Shown here in pieces: positions 9,195-17,127 of a DNA stretch of 64,000 nucleotides. The number at the start of each line of letters is the position of its first letter. Positions within the stretch are counted from its first letter, which is position 1. Origin of the DNA: Paenibacillus_S vulneris (GTDB lineage: Bacteria > Bacillota > Bacilli > Paenibacillales > NBRC-103111); NCBI RefSeq assembly GCF_039543185.1, contig NZ_BAABJG010000021.1, positions 62,001-126,000 of the forward strand. Direction: 5' to 3'. A program made the translations under genes and the position numbers. The notes below the pieces were generated by a model that did no database searches, was not told the DNA's origin, and saw only the letters and a program-made list of their open reading frames with translations.

Positions 9195-9821
9195 ATGAGA
9201 AGAAAAGAATTTGAAATGATGGATAAGAAGGAGACGGAGTTATTTTTACAGGAGATGAGCTTCGGGGTTCTGGGCACCATCGGAGAGGACGGATGGCCTG
9301 AGCTGACGCCTCTTAATTTCGTGTATTACGAGGATCGCATTTATTTTCACGGCAGCAAAATCGGGCAAAAAATGAAAAATCTAAAGCGCGAAGCCCGGGT
9401 AACCTTCGCTGTTGCCAAGGAGTATGCCATTATCCCTTCCTACTTTCTAGATCCGAGGCTGGCTTGTCCCGCTACCGCTTATTTTAAATCGGTTCTGATC
9501 AAGGGTACGGCCGAAATGGTCGAGGATGCCGGGGAAAAGGCCGGAGCGCTTCAAGCTTTCATGCGCAAGCTTCAGCCGGAGGGAGGGTATGAGCCTATCG
9601 ATCCGTCAGATTCCGACTATGCTTCTCAGCTGAAAGCAACAGGCGTCGTGCGCATCCGGGTGAGCGAGATGAGCTCGAAATATAAATTCGGGCAAAATTT
9701 GACGGAGCCCCGTTTTACTCAAGTGACTGACGGGCTGCAGCAGCGCGGGGGCACATGGGACGCCGAAACCTTAGACCTGATGAACGCCTATTGTCCGCAT
9801 CACAAAAATATGCAGGAATAA
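9195..9821 (+). CDS. Pyridoxamine 5'-phosphate oxidase-fold protein
   Basis: A 208-residue flavin/PNPOx-fold protein. The N-terminal half has the family pattern FGVLGTIGEDGWPELTPLNF, then YFHGSKIGQKMKNL and RVTFAVAKEYAIIP, matching the FMN-binding split barrel. A C-terminal extension of about 60 residues is less typical. A strong TGGAGG site precedes the ATG. It is divergent from the MocR regulator, which probably controls it. These proteins include pyridoxal oxidases, nitroimidazole-resistance-like reductases and heme-binding members; the sequence alone does not decide which. Confidence 0.85.
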   Translation: MRRKEFEMMDKKETELFLQEMSFGVLGTIGEDGWPELTPLNFVYYEDRIYFHGSKIGQKMKNLKREARVTFAVAKEYAIIPSYFLDPRLACPATAYFKSVLIKGTAEMVEDAGEKAGALQAFMRKLQPEGGYEPIDPSDSDYASQLKATGVVRIRVSEMSSKYKFGQNLTEPRFTQVTDGLQQRGGTWDAETLDLMNAYCPHHKNMQE

Positions 9822-9898
9822 GCCTGGACGGATTCGGCTAATCTCATGACACCTGCTGAAATTGTAGGAGATGTTTAGGCGGAACCGACTATCCTATA

Positions 9899-9945
9899 TC
9901 GAAAAAAGAGCTGCCGGCTCAAATTCCGGCTCGCTCTTTTCTTTC
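9899..9945. terminator. Bidirectional terminator between convergent genes
   Basis: A stem with AAAGAGC and GCCGG on the left and CCGGC and GCTCTTT on the right has A and T runs on both sides. It lies between the convergent PNPOx gene and the gene ending at 9958. Confidence 0.75.
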
Positions 9946-9957
9946 TGGCGTATGCAG

Positions 9958-10254
9958 TTAGGCTTCTTCAGCCTCATGGTAATGCTCTTGGCAAAATGCC
10001 TCTACCAAAGCGATTTCTTCATCTTCCATATCAAATTCGAGGTACCGCTCCGTCCCTCTTTCGAAAATCTCATATTTCACGATTCGCGATCCGGCTTCCT
10101 CCACGCTGTAGATAGCTCTGACATACAAGCCTTGGTCGGAGTACAGCTCGTCCTCCTCATCGACCTCGATATCCAGGACAAATTCATATCGTTTGCCTGG
10201 TAAAATGCCGAACGGGTCCTTTACAAATTCCACGCTGTAATCGGTGATGTTCAT
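9958..10254 (-). CDS. Small conserved acidic protein (DUF6509-like)
   Basis: About 98 residues, strongly acidic, with the conserved core KDPFGILPGKRYEFVLDIEV followed by DEEDELYSDQGLYVRAIY. I recognise this as a small Bacillales family of unknown function, sometimes mislabelled pullulanase. Two starts are possible: the ATG at 10269 sits only a few bases after AAGGA, and the ATG at 10254 matches the usual family N-terminus (MNITDYSVE). I use the latter. It ends in a Glu-rich tail. No function is assigned. Confidence 0.7.
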   Translation of the reverse strand: MNITDYSVEFVKDPFGILPGKRYEFVLDIEVDEEDELYSDQGLYVRAIYSVEEAGSRIVKYEIFERGTERYLEFDMEDEEIALVEAFCQEHYHEAEEA

Positions 10255-10319
10255 AGTTATAGGGTTCATCCTTTCCTTACTGCCTTCAGACCCTATTATA
10301 CATAGAAAAGAAGCAAAAT

Positions 10320-10348
10320 TAAAAACCTGTTCATCGCTGAACAGGTCG
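10320..10348 (-). terminator. Terminator after the acidic 68-residue gene
   Basis: On the minus strand ACCTGTTCA-GCGA-TGAACAGGT is a perfect 9-bp hairpin followed by TTTTT. It supports the minus-strand gene upstream as a real transcription unit. Confidence 0.88.
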
Positions 10349-10385
10349 AATGTGTGTTCTTGGAGAAGGGATTTGGAGCAATACG

Positions 10386-10592
10386 CTATTCGGAAACCTC
10401 TGAACCTGACTCTTCTGACCCGTCGGATGAATCTTCTGCTTCTTCGCCGGCTTCTGCCTCTTCAGCTGCTTCCTCCTCAACCTCTTCCTCTACTGCCTCT
10501 TCCTCGGCTTCTTCTGAAGCGCTTACAACCACTTCCACTTCCGCTGCAGCCTCTTCAACCAGCAATTCATCCCTTTGAAATTCTTCTCCCAT
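10386..10592 (-). CDS. Extremely acidic low-complexity protein, unknown function
   Basis: A 68-residue protein built almost only of Glu, Ala, Val, Ser and Asp; about half of its residues are acidic. I see no motif beyond runs such as EEAEEEAVEEEVEEEAAEEA. It is supported as real by a GGAGGG site 6 nt before the ATG at 10592 and by a perfect terminator 40 bp after the stop. The opposite strand also has an open Ser-rich frame here, which I regard as a shadow because it lacks such signals. The protein may be intrinsically disordered or coiled-coil. It could be a small acidic buffer or binding protein, but nothing in the context shows a role. Confidence 0.65.
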   Translation of the reverse strand: MGEEFQRDELLVEEAAAEVEVVVSASEEAEEEAVEEEVEEEAAEEAEAGEEAEDSSDGSEESGSEVSE

Positions 10593-10659
10593 ATGAATCC
10601 CTCCAATGTGCACTTAGTTTCCCTAAGTGTGATACTATCTTATGAAGGGGAAGAAGGTT

Positions 10660-11211
10660 TTAGTATTGCTCCATCTGTTCCTCCTCAATAATATTTTGCA
10701 GGTCATTGGCGGTGATGCTGATGATGCGGTAAGCCTGTCTATTCGCCAGTGCAGCGGCTTGTTCTTTCATGAACTTTGGGGACCCTTCCTTCTCCTCATC
10801 GTATACGAGAAGGATACCGTCTGAATTACGCAGCAAAAATTTGTTTTTCTCTTTAAACTGCCATGGACCCTCATACTTCATCTTCGTCACGCTGTTCACG
10901 TAATTGGCTCTCTGGAGCACGCTTGCGTACAAGCTCTTCTTCTCGTCGCTCCAATTCTCCTCCTGCTCGAGAAACGGTGTGATGACAGCCAACTGCAGCT
11001 GTTCATGGGTTTCCTGAAGCTCTAACACCGCCTCGGCGGCCCACAGCTCCACACCCCATTGACCGCTGACAATAACCCATTCCAGCCCTTCATCCATCAG
11101 GGCGGTAAGCTGCTTTTTGATCGCTTTCTTAATGATGGGAATTCCCGGATGCTTCAGTGAGTAGATGCCCAGCTCAGCTGCCTTATACCCTGTTACCAAT
11201 ATCCGATTCAC
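10660..11211 (-). CDS. ypsA: YpsA-like SLOG-family protein (DUF1273)
   Basis: A 183-residue Rossmann-like protein of the YpsA family. The N-terminus has the diagnostic VTGYKAAELGIYSLKHPG, then IVSGQWGVELWAAEAVLEL and a C-terminal RNSDGILLVYDEEKEGSP nucleotide-binding-like segment. In Bacillus and Staphylococcus YpsA affects cell division and stress; SLOG domains bind nucleotide-like ligands. The GTG start overlaps the stop of the upstream MFS gene by 4 bp (GTGA), so the two are translationally coupled. The role of that coupling is unknown. Confidence 0.88.
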   Translation of the reverse strand: MNRILVTGYKAAELGIYSLKHPGIPIIKKAIKKQLTALMDEGLEWVIVSGQWGVELWAAEAVLELQETHEQLQLAVITPFLEQEENWSDEKKSLYASVLQRANYVNSVTKMKYEGPWQFKEKNKFLLRNSDGILLVYDEEKEGSPKFMKEQAAALANRQAYRIISITANDLQNIIEEEQMEQY

Positions 11212-12398
11212 TGATTCAGCACTCCTTTGTCTCCCGATGCGGCTGCCTCCGCTCTCTTCTCTTTGATGCTAATCCATAGGATAAAAGCGCTGCAGGCCAG
11301 CGCTATCCAGGCATTAAACATAAACACATGGCGCATTCCATAAGCCTCGCTTGCAAAACCGCCAAAAAAGCTGCCGATAATTCTTGCCACTCCGAGACTG
11401 AGCAAGCCGTTTAGCGTCTGTCCGCTCGCTTTCAGCTCCTTCGGTACTTCCCGGTTAATATACATCGCCATCGTAACCGTCAGGACGATAAAAATCAGTC
11501 CATGAAGCGCCTGAGCCGGAAGAACCCAATACGGATTTTCCGTAAACGAGAAGCTGAGCCAGCGCAGCGCAGTAGCCAGGCTCGAAATCAATAAAATATG
11601 AATAAGCCGGACGCGCTGCATCAAGCGGTTGGCGAACAGTAGAAACGGGATTTCGCTGAGCGAGGAAATAACCATAGACCAGCCGATCATCGCATTATCG
11701 GCCCCAAGCTCACGGAAATAGATGGGAAAGAACGAATAATAATACCCCAATGTTATTTGCAGTACAAGATTAATGGCCAGGTACGTCATTAATTTGCGGT
11801 TTTTGAACAGAACCCAGATCTGCATTTTGTTGCTCGCCGACTGATACCCCGATATTTTGGGAAAGCGCGTTAACAGCAAGAGAGAGGCCAGCATCACCCC
11901 AGCAAAGACGGGAAACAGGTAATCGATATGAATTTTGGCCAAATAGCCGAACACGATGGACATCATGGCAAAGCCAAACGTTCCGCCCAACCGGATGCCT
12001 CCGAAGGACCAGCGCTTTTGTTTGTCCAGCTCCTCCAAGGTAATGGCATCGCTGATCGCGAAGATAGAGGTTTGGAAAAAAGTAAACAGACATACCATAA
12101 TCAACAAATAGTAGAACGCCGAAGATAGCGGAAACAGCAGAACCATAACTCCGCTGCCGATAAGAAGACAAGCCAGCACAGAGTTCTTGGTTTTTGCCCG
12201 GTCCCCTACCATCCCCCATAAAGGCTGGGCAAGCACGGCCACTAGCGGCCCCAAGCTCAGCAAAGTGCCTATTTGTGCAGGAGTGGCTCCTACCGATTGG
12301 AAGTAGACCGGGATATAGGTCCCGTATACTGCATTTCCCATATAGACAATCGTGTAAAATAACAGAAAGTAGATCATGAGAGGGTTCTCTCTTTTCAT
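11208..12398 (-). CDS. MFS transporter, phenylpropionate-permease-like (MFS_1-like)
   Basis: A 396-residue, 12-segment transporter. The N-terminal YMGNAVYGTYIPVYFQSVGATPAQIG segment, split here into the usual helix 1 and loop, and GDRAKTKNSVL after helix 2 fit the family that includes HcaT and LacY-like permeases. It is the first gene of a two-gene unit with ypsA (4-bp overlap). The ATG at 12398 has no strong ribosome site, so the true start may differ slightly. The substrate is unknown; sugar, nucleoside and aromatic acid carriers all occur in this family. Confidence 0.82.
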   Translation of the reverse strand: MKRENPLMIYFLLFYTIVYMGNAVYGTYIPVYFQSVGATPAQIGTLLSLGPLVAVLAQPLWGMVGDRAKTKNSVLACLLIGSGVMVLLFPLSSAFYYLLIMVCLFTFFQTSIFAISDAITLEELDKQKRWSFGGIRLGGTFGFAMMSIVFGYLAKIHIDYLFPVFAGVMLASLLLLTRFPKISGYQSASNKMQIWVLFKNRKLMTYLAINLVLQITLGYYYSFFPIYFRELGADNAMIGWSMVISSLSEIPFLLFANRLMQRVRLIHILLISSLATALRWLSFSFTENPYWVLPAQALHGLIFIVLTVTMAMYINREVPKELKASGQTLNGLLSLGVARIIGSFFGGFASEAYGMRHVFMFNAWIALACSAFILWISIKEKRAEAAASGDKGVLNQ

Positions 12399-12628
12399 AT
12401 AGAATAAGGCGTACGAGACCTATTATCTCACCCGTTCCATGGATTGACAACGTGTTTTTCGTGAGGCAAAGCATAGGCGTTCTTCCTCCGGAGGAAGACC
12501 TATCTTCCGGGCGAGTCATCGCTCCCTCATTCGAGTACTGCTCAGAGAAAGCATTACCGCACAAGTCTTGTCCCTAATCTTATATCTGGTACAATAGATG
12601 GTAAAAACCGTAGTAGGAGAGGAAAGTC

Positions 12629-12841
12629 ATGGAGTTCCGTCTGGATCGGATTGAAAACAAAGTGGAGTTTTTCGAAGCTTACGATATGAAGACGCTGGAG
12701 CGAAAAATTTCGGAGCAAATCGAGAATAACAAGGCGCTGCTGCTGGATGTTTACGCTATCGATCATCATGTGGTATTTGACCCTAATCTCGGGAAAATGC
12801 TATACAGCGCAGTCGTTCATTTCAAGGCGAAATCGTTTTAA
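12629..12841 (+). CDS. Small DUF2536-like (YrzA-type) protein
   Basis: A 70-residue soluble protein with the pattern IENKVEFFEAYDMKTLERKI, then IENNKALLLDVYAIDHHV and a C-terminal LYSAVVHFKAK. This matches my recollection of the DUF2536/YrzA family of Bacillales, whose function is unknown. A strong AGGAGAGGA site lies 7 nt before the ATG, and a TTGTCC-TACAAT promoter-like pair lies 50-60 bp upstream. A GC-rich terminator follows directly. Confidence 0.75.
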   Translation: MEFRLDRIENKVEFFEAYDMKTLERKISEQIENNKALLLDVYAIDHHVVFDPNLGKMLYSAVVHFKAKSF

Positions 12842-12853
12842 GCAGGCGCATTC

Positions 12854-12901
12854 AAAGCCCCTCTGCTCCCATTGGCACGGGTTCAGAGGGGCGGTTTCAT
12901 T
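12854..12901 (+). terminator. Terminator between convergent genes
   Basis: GCCCCTCTG pairs perfectly with CAGAGGGGC and is followed by GGTTTCATTT. It closes the DUF2536-like gene and abuts the stop of the minus-strand gene at 12901. Confidence 0.75.
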
Positions 12902-13488
12902 TATACGGTCTTCTCGAAATGATATTCCATATCCCCGGCCATTGCCTGAGGCGTATCTCCGGTATCCAGAAAATGATGCGAGTGAATAAGCTGATGCTCG
13001 CCAAAGTCAACCTGTTTATAAAATTCATAGCATGGAAAGCCGTCATGAGAACCACGGATATGTGCAATGCCGTCTTTATGCACGGTGACCTCTAAACGAT
13101 AATCTACAGTCGGGGCGTCAAGCCTTAACGGATTGCTGACGCTGGCTCTCATCACGAAGGAAACCTCATGCTCTCCCCAGACTTCATTTGATACGGTGAT
13201 CCCGTCCACAGCCGCCCTGCCTTCCTTAAACTGCACCTTACCGTCCGTGTCGGTTACCCGCAAGATCGTTAAGCCGGTGTTGGCGTGAACGACGAGCCTT
13301 TGTTTTGCAAAATCGACGCTTACCTCCTGCTCAACGCGAGAACGTCCTGTGTTTACCGCATGGGGAGTGAAGCCACGGATGTCCGCTGCATACTCCAGCT
13401 TGTTTCCTGTCTCCGGATCGAGAATTGCCGGCAGCCAGCTCATTCCCCCGATAAACACGCTGGCCCTGATTTTGACGATACTTGCCAT
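12901..13488 (-). CDS. DUF3238-like protein, unknown function
   Basis: About 195 residues from the preferred ATG at 13488, which has GAGGGG 9 nt upstream; longer starts lack such a site. The sequence begins MASIVKIRASVFIGGMSWLP and has GSHDGFPCYEFYKQVDFGEH and GDTPQAMAGDMEYHF near the C-terminus, matching what I know of the DUF3238 family from Bacillales. It lacks a signal peptide and looks beta-rich. No partner genes are apparent; it stands alone between the DUF2536-like gene and kduI. Confidence 0.72.
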   Translation of the reverse strand: MASIVKIRASVFIGGMSWLPAILDPETGNKLEYAADIRGFTPHAVNTGRSRVEQEVSVDFAKQRLVVHANTGLTILRVTDTDGKVQFKEGRAAVDGITVSNEVWGEHEVSFVMRASVSNPLRLDAPTVDYRLEVTVHKDGIAHIRGSHDGFPCYEFYKQVDFGEHQLIHSHHFLDTGDTPQAMAGDMEYHFEKTV

Positions 13489-13697
13489 GCTCATCAACCC
13501 CTCATTCTTTGTAAGGGAAATCGGCTTATGCACTCACCGTGAGCCTATGATATACGACTTCTCTTGCTGCAGATTCACGATTCTTCTGATGTCTACGGAC
13601 CGTTTCCTCCCATTTTCTATCCCTTGCTCACAAGCCCATTATCTCATCAGCCCCGATCCGTTGACAATGAGAAAAATCCGGCCGCCCTGTAACAAAT

Positions 13698-13748
13698 AAA
13701 AAAAGACTGCCCGCAGGACAAATGAATGTCGAGCGGAACAGTCTTTTC
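13698..13748 (-). terminator. Terminator of kduI
   Basis: On the minus strand a long interrupted stem (GACTG, CCGC, GACA paired with TGTC, GCGG, CAGTC) is followed by TTTTTTT, just after the kduI stop. Confidence 0.85.
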
Positions 13749-13773
13749 TACGCACCTTGATGCGCTTGTCGGA

Positions 13774-14607
13774 TTAACGAAGATCCTTAGGATCTACTTT
13801 GTCCATGTCGTGGAACACTTGGTTCTCACCGGCCATAGCCCAGATGAAGGTGTAGTTGTTGGTACCAACACCGGAATGAATGGACCAGCTTGGGGAGATA
13901 ACCGCTTGCTCGTTGCGAACAACCAGGTGACGGGTTTCACTAGGCTCGCCCATGAAATGGAACACCAGGCCGTCTTCCGGCATATCAAAGTAGAAGTATA
14001 CTTCAGAACGACGGTTGTGCGTATGGCAAGGCATTGTATTCCACATGTTGCCCGGCTTCAGCAAAGTCATACCCATAACCAATTGGCAGCTTTGAACGCC
14101 GTTCAAGTGGATGTATCTATGAATAACGCGCTCGTTAGACGAGTTGATGGAACCCAGGTGCTCGGTTTCAGCCTCTTCCAGACCTACTTTTACAGTTGGA
14201 TACTGCTTGTGAGCTGGCGTGGAGTTGAAGTAGAAGCGTGCTGGGTTCGAAGCGTCAGCGCTTTTGAACGTTACTTCTTTATTGCCAAGACCTACATACA
14301 GGCAGTCTCTAGTGTTCAATTCATATTCTGTACCTTCAACGATAACGGAGCCTTTAGGTCCAACGTTGATGATCCCGATTTCACGACGCTCCAGAAAGAA
14401 GTCAGCACCCATCTCATGCTTGTCCGCTTCGAGTTTGATCGGCTCGGAAGTTGGGATAACGCCGCCTGTAATAAAACGGTCAACGTGGCTGTATACCATA
14501 GTCAATTTGCCTGGAACAAACAGCCCTTCGATCAAATATTCGTTTCTTAGCTTGTCCGTATCGTACGATTTCGTTTCCGTCGGATTTGTCGCGTAGCGGA
14601 TTTCCAT
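13774..14607 (-). CDS. kduI: 5-dehydro-4-deoxy-D-glucuronate isomerase
   Basis: A 277-residue cupin isomerase that converts 5-keto-4-deoxyuronate to 2,5-diketo-3-deoxygluconate in pectin, hexuronate or glycosaminoglycan breakdown. Family blocks include EIGIINVGPKGSVIVEG, the metal-binding CHTHNRRSEVYFYF with His/Glu ligands, and SWSIHSGVGTNNYTFIW with the last His. Length equals the family norm. TGAGGAGG precedes the ATG. No kduD or other uronate genes are adjacent, so it is an orphan; an AAACGTTT palindrome about 60 bp upstream suggests LacI-family (KdgR or CcpA) control. Confidence 0.96.
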   Translation of the reverse strand: MEIRYATNPTETKSYDTDKLRNEYLIEGLFVPGKLTMVYSHVDRFITGGVIPTSEPIKLEADKHEMGADFFLERREIGIINVGPKGSVIVEGTEYELNTRDCLYVGLGNKEVTFKSADASNPARFYFNSTPAHKQYPTVKVGLEEAETEHLGSINSSNERVIHRYIHLNGVQSCQLVMGMTLLKPGNMWNTMPCHTHNRRSEVYFYFDMPEDGLVFHFMGEPSETRHLVVRNEQAVISPSWSIHSGVGTNNYTFIWAMAGENQVFHDMDKVDPKDLR

Positions 14608-14663
14608 AACAATAATTGCCTCCTCAGTAATAATTGGCAGCGATGTTGATGGTCCAATTAACC

Positions 14664-14678
14664 ATAAAACGTTTCAAT
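14664..14678 (-). promoter_or_regulatory. Candidate LacI-family operator upstream of kduI
   Basis: On the minus strand ATTGAAACGTTTTAT contains the AAACGTTT palindrome typical of LacI-family (CcpA or KdgR) operators. It deviates from the full cre consensus at the edges. Position 60 bp upstream of kduI fits a regulatory site; the regulator is inferred. Confidence 0.45.
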
Positions 14679-14872
14679 TCGCAAAAAAAGACGAATCACG
14701 TTCATCCGCGCCCCTGTATATGGTAACATAAATCCGGGTACATCGCTACCAATACGGAGGAACTTCAAACATTGTCAACAATTGTCCTCCCATTTTTTAT
14801 CGTTTTTGGAACAAATCACGTACATCGTTCGAAGGTCGGCAGAAAAAGGTTCGGCATTTTCCGAAAGAAGCC

Positions 14873-14901
14873 GTGACTCCCTCGGTCGAAAATGGTATAA
14901 T
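14873..14901 (+). promoter_or_regulatory. Sigma-A promoter of the aminotransferase gene
   Basis: A perfect -10 TATAAT at 14896-14901 lies 17 bp after GTGACT (14873-14878, four of six matches to TTGACA). It is about 60 bp upstream of the aminotransferase start. The rest of the 354-bp divergent gap from kduI shows only a direct ATTGTC repeat near 14771. Confidence 0.65.
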
Positions 14902-14961
14902 ATTGCCTAATGTTATGCCTATTAATTTATGTAAGTTAGATGAATGGAAGGATGGAGCGAG

Positions 14962-16269
14962 ATGAACCCTCTTGCGCAACAGCTCAACGATACGATTGCC
15001 AAAGAAAACCCTTATGTGTATGAAATGCTGTCCGATCTGGGCAAGCAAATCTATTTTCCTAAGGTTGGCATCCTAAGCCAATCCGCAGAAGCAAAGCAAA
15101 AAGCAAAGAAATTCAATGCCACCATCGGTACTGCATTAGAGAATGGCAAGCCTATGCATCTGAAGGTGATTCAAGATACATTATCCGCCTACGATCCCAA
15201 AGATATTTACGAATACGCTCCTCCTGCCGGTAAGCCTGAGCTGCGTGCCGCTTGGCGTGCCAAAATGATCGAGGAAAACCCTTCGCTGGAGGGCAAAAAC
15301 CTGGGGAACCCGATTGCGACGAACGCGTTGACTCACGGTCTTAGTATCGTGGCCGACCTGTATGCAGGTCCTGGCGATGTCGTCATCATTCCTGATAAAA
15401 ACTGGGAAAACTACGAGCTGACTTTCGGTATTCGCCGCGGTGCGGAAATGGTATATTACCCGCTCTATAACAGCGAGCGCAAATTTAATGCCGAAGGACT
15501 TCGCGAAGCTCTGCTCGCTCAAAAAAGCAAGGGAAAAGCGATTGTCGTCCTGAACTTCCCTAACAATCCTACAGGCTATACACCGGGCCTAGAAGAAGGC
15601 AAGCAGATCGTTGCGGCTATCAAGGATGCTGCGGAAGCAGGAATCAATGTCGTAGCGGTAACCGATGACGCTTACTTCGGCTTGTTCTTCGAGGATTCGA
15701 TGGTTGAGTCTCTGGCAGGCCAGTTGACCGATCTGCATCCTCGCGTGCTGTCTATCAAAATTGACGGAGCGACCAAGGAAGAGTATGCATGGGGCTTCCG
15801 CGTCGGCTTCATCACTTATGCCGGTCAAAGCGACGCTATGCTCGCTGCCTTGGAGCAAAAAACGATGGGAATTATCCGGGCGACCATTTCCAGCGGACCT
15901 CATCCGTCGCAAACCTTTGTCCTGCGCGCGCTGAACTCCCCGGATTTCAAAGCGCAAAAGCATGAGAAATCCCTCATCATGAAGGGCCGCGCCAACAAAG
16001 TAAAAAGCATTCTGGACAGCGGCAAATTCGATGGAGTCTGGGAATACTACCCATTCAACTCCGGTTACTTCATGTGCTTGAAGCTGAAAACCGTTGATGC
16101 CGAAACGCTCCGCACCCACCTGCTCGATAAGTATGGTGTCGGCACAATTGCCCTGGGCGAAACGGATCTGCGTGTTGCCTTTTCCTGCATTGAGGAAGAG
16201 AATCTTGGAGAATTGTTCGAGACTATCTACCAAGGTGTTCAGGACTTGCAGCAAGTGTCGGCAAAATAA
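14962..16269 (+). CDS. PLP-dependent aminotransferase, class I/II
   Basis: About 435 residues of a fold-type I aminotransferase. NFPNNPTGYTPGLEEG holds the conserved Asn and Pro, VTDDAYFGLFF the PLP-ring Asp and Tyr, and KIDGATKEEYAWGFRVGF the probable Schiff-base Lys and the phosphate/carboxylate Arg. I use the ATG at 14962, with GGAG just upstream, over one six codons earlier. It is monocistronic, with its own promoter and terminator. The substrate amino acid cannot be read from context; the family includes aromatic and branched-chain enzymes. Confidence 0.85.
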   Translation: MNPLAQQLNDTIAKENPYVYEMLSDLGKQIYFPKVGILSQSAEAKQKAKKFNATIGTALENGKPMHLKVIQDTLSAYDPKDIYEYAPPAGKPELRAAWRAKMIEENPSLEGKNLGNPIATNALTHGLSIVADLYAGPGDVVIIPDKNWENYELTFGIRRGAEMVYYPLYNSERKFNAEGLREALLAQKSKGKAIVVLNFPNNPTGYTPGLEEGKQIVAAIKDAAEAGINVVAVTDDAYFGLFFEDSMVESLAGQLTDLHPRVLSIKIDGATKEEYAWGFRVGFITYAGQSDAMLAALEQKTMGIIRATISSGPHPSQTFVLRALNSPDFKAQKHEKSLIMKGRANKVKSILDSGKFDGVWEYYPFNSGYFMCLKLKTVDAETLRTHLLDKYGVGTIALGETDLRVAFSCIEEENLGELFETIYQGVQDLQQVSAK

Positions 16270-16283
16270 TAGATTGATATGCA

Positions 16284-16321
16284 AAACCCTGGCTGTCCGT
16301 TGGACGGCCAGGGTTTTATTT
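16284..16321 (+). terminator. Terminator of the aminotransferase gene
   Basis: AACCCTGGC pairs with GCCAGGGTT, with an inner GTCC/GGAC pairing, followed by TTATTT, 15 bp after the stop. Confidence 0.9.
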
Positions 16322-16425
16322 GATATAAAAGCAGCTATAGCTTAATAGGATCATAGATGTCAAAATCAAAAAAATCGATCGCATCGGCTGCAATGTGAAA
16401 CGGGTTCACTGACTTCAACCGTCAC

Positions 16426-16878
16426 TTATTTATTACCGAGTTGTTGCGCCAAACCAATTAGAATTCCTTCGCTTCCACGAATGTAGCAGAGCTTATACGA
16501 ATTCTCGTACTGAACCACTTCGCCAACGAGCTGAGCCCCATGCTTAGTGAGTCTGGATACCATTTCGTCAATGTCTTCAACGGTGAACATGACGCGCAGA
16601 TAACCGAGGGCATTTACAGGAGCAGTTCGGTGATCTGATATAACAGGTGGGGTGAGAAACCGCGAAAGTTCAATCCGGCTGTGGCCATCTGGGGTAACCA
16701 TCATAGCAATCTCTACACACTGTGAACCCAGCCCGGTTACGCGGCCAGCCCATTCACCTTCGACAGTGGCTCGCCCTTCGAGTTTCAAGCCAATCTCCTC
16801 GAAGAAAGAAATGGCGTCATCAAGGGATTCTACAACGATGCCAACATTGTCCATTCTTAGTAACTTGTTTTTTTCCAT
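16426..16878 (-). CDS. VOC/glyoxalase-fold protein
   Basis: A 150-residue vicinal-oxygen-chelate domain protein. The two halves of the fold are visible: residues about 8-75 (MDNVGIVVESLDDAISFFEE, then GRVTGLGSQCVEIAM and HSRIELSRF) and about 90-145 (YLRVMFTVEDIDEMVSRL, then YKLCYIRGSEGILIGLAQ). Candidate metal ligands include the His/Glu pair in HSRIEL and the late Glu in GSEGI. TAAGGAGA precedes the ATG. It could be an antibiotic-binding protein or a lyase; no neighbour helps. Confidence 0.8.
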   Translation of the reverse strand: MEKNKLLRMDNVGIVVESLDDAISFFEEIGLKLEGRATVEGEWAGRVTGLGSQCVEIAMMVTPDGHSRIELSRFLTPPVISDHRTAPVNALGYLRVMFTVEDIDEMVSRLTKHGAQLVGEVVQYENSYKLCYIRGSEGILIGLAQQLGNK

Positions 16879-17075
16879 AGCTTTATCTCCTTATGTGTAC
16901 AAATTGATTACCTGATCCTGTTGCAAATATTGAGGATCGGCAAGTATCTTCAGTTCCTTTAAATCCATGAGGATGTCAGCTCCGAACAGTCATGTCATTC
17001 TCATTATAGAACATTAGTTCGTATATATCAACTATTTGTACCAAATTTTAACATAACCTTAGAAAAAAGTGAAAA

Positions 17076-17101
17076 GAAAAACGCAGCTCTTGAGCTGCGT
17101 C
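17076..17101 (-). terminator. Terminator of ilvA
   Basis: On the minus strand ACGCAGCTC-AA-GAGCTGCGT is a perfect hairpin followed by TTTTTCTTTTC, 27 bp after the ilvA stop. Confidence 0.9.
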
Positions 17102-17127
17102 CAGATTGTTGAATAACCTTCTCCACA

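Noticed and set aside
10354..10578. Ser-rich plus-strand frame opposite the acidic 68-residue gene
   Set aside because: The minus-strand frame has both a GGAGGG site and a terminator; this one has neither.
13726..14550. Open plus-strand frame opposite kduI
   Set aside because: Antisense shadow of kduI; no ribosome site.
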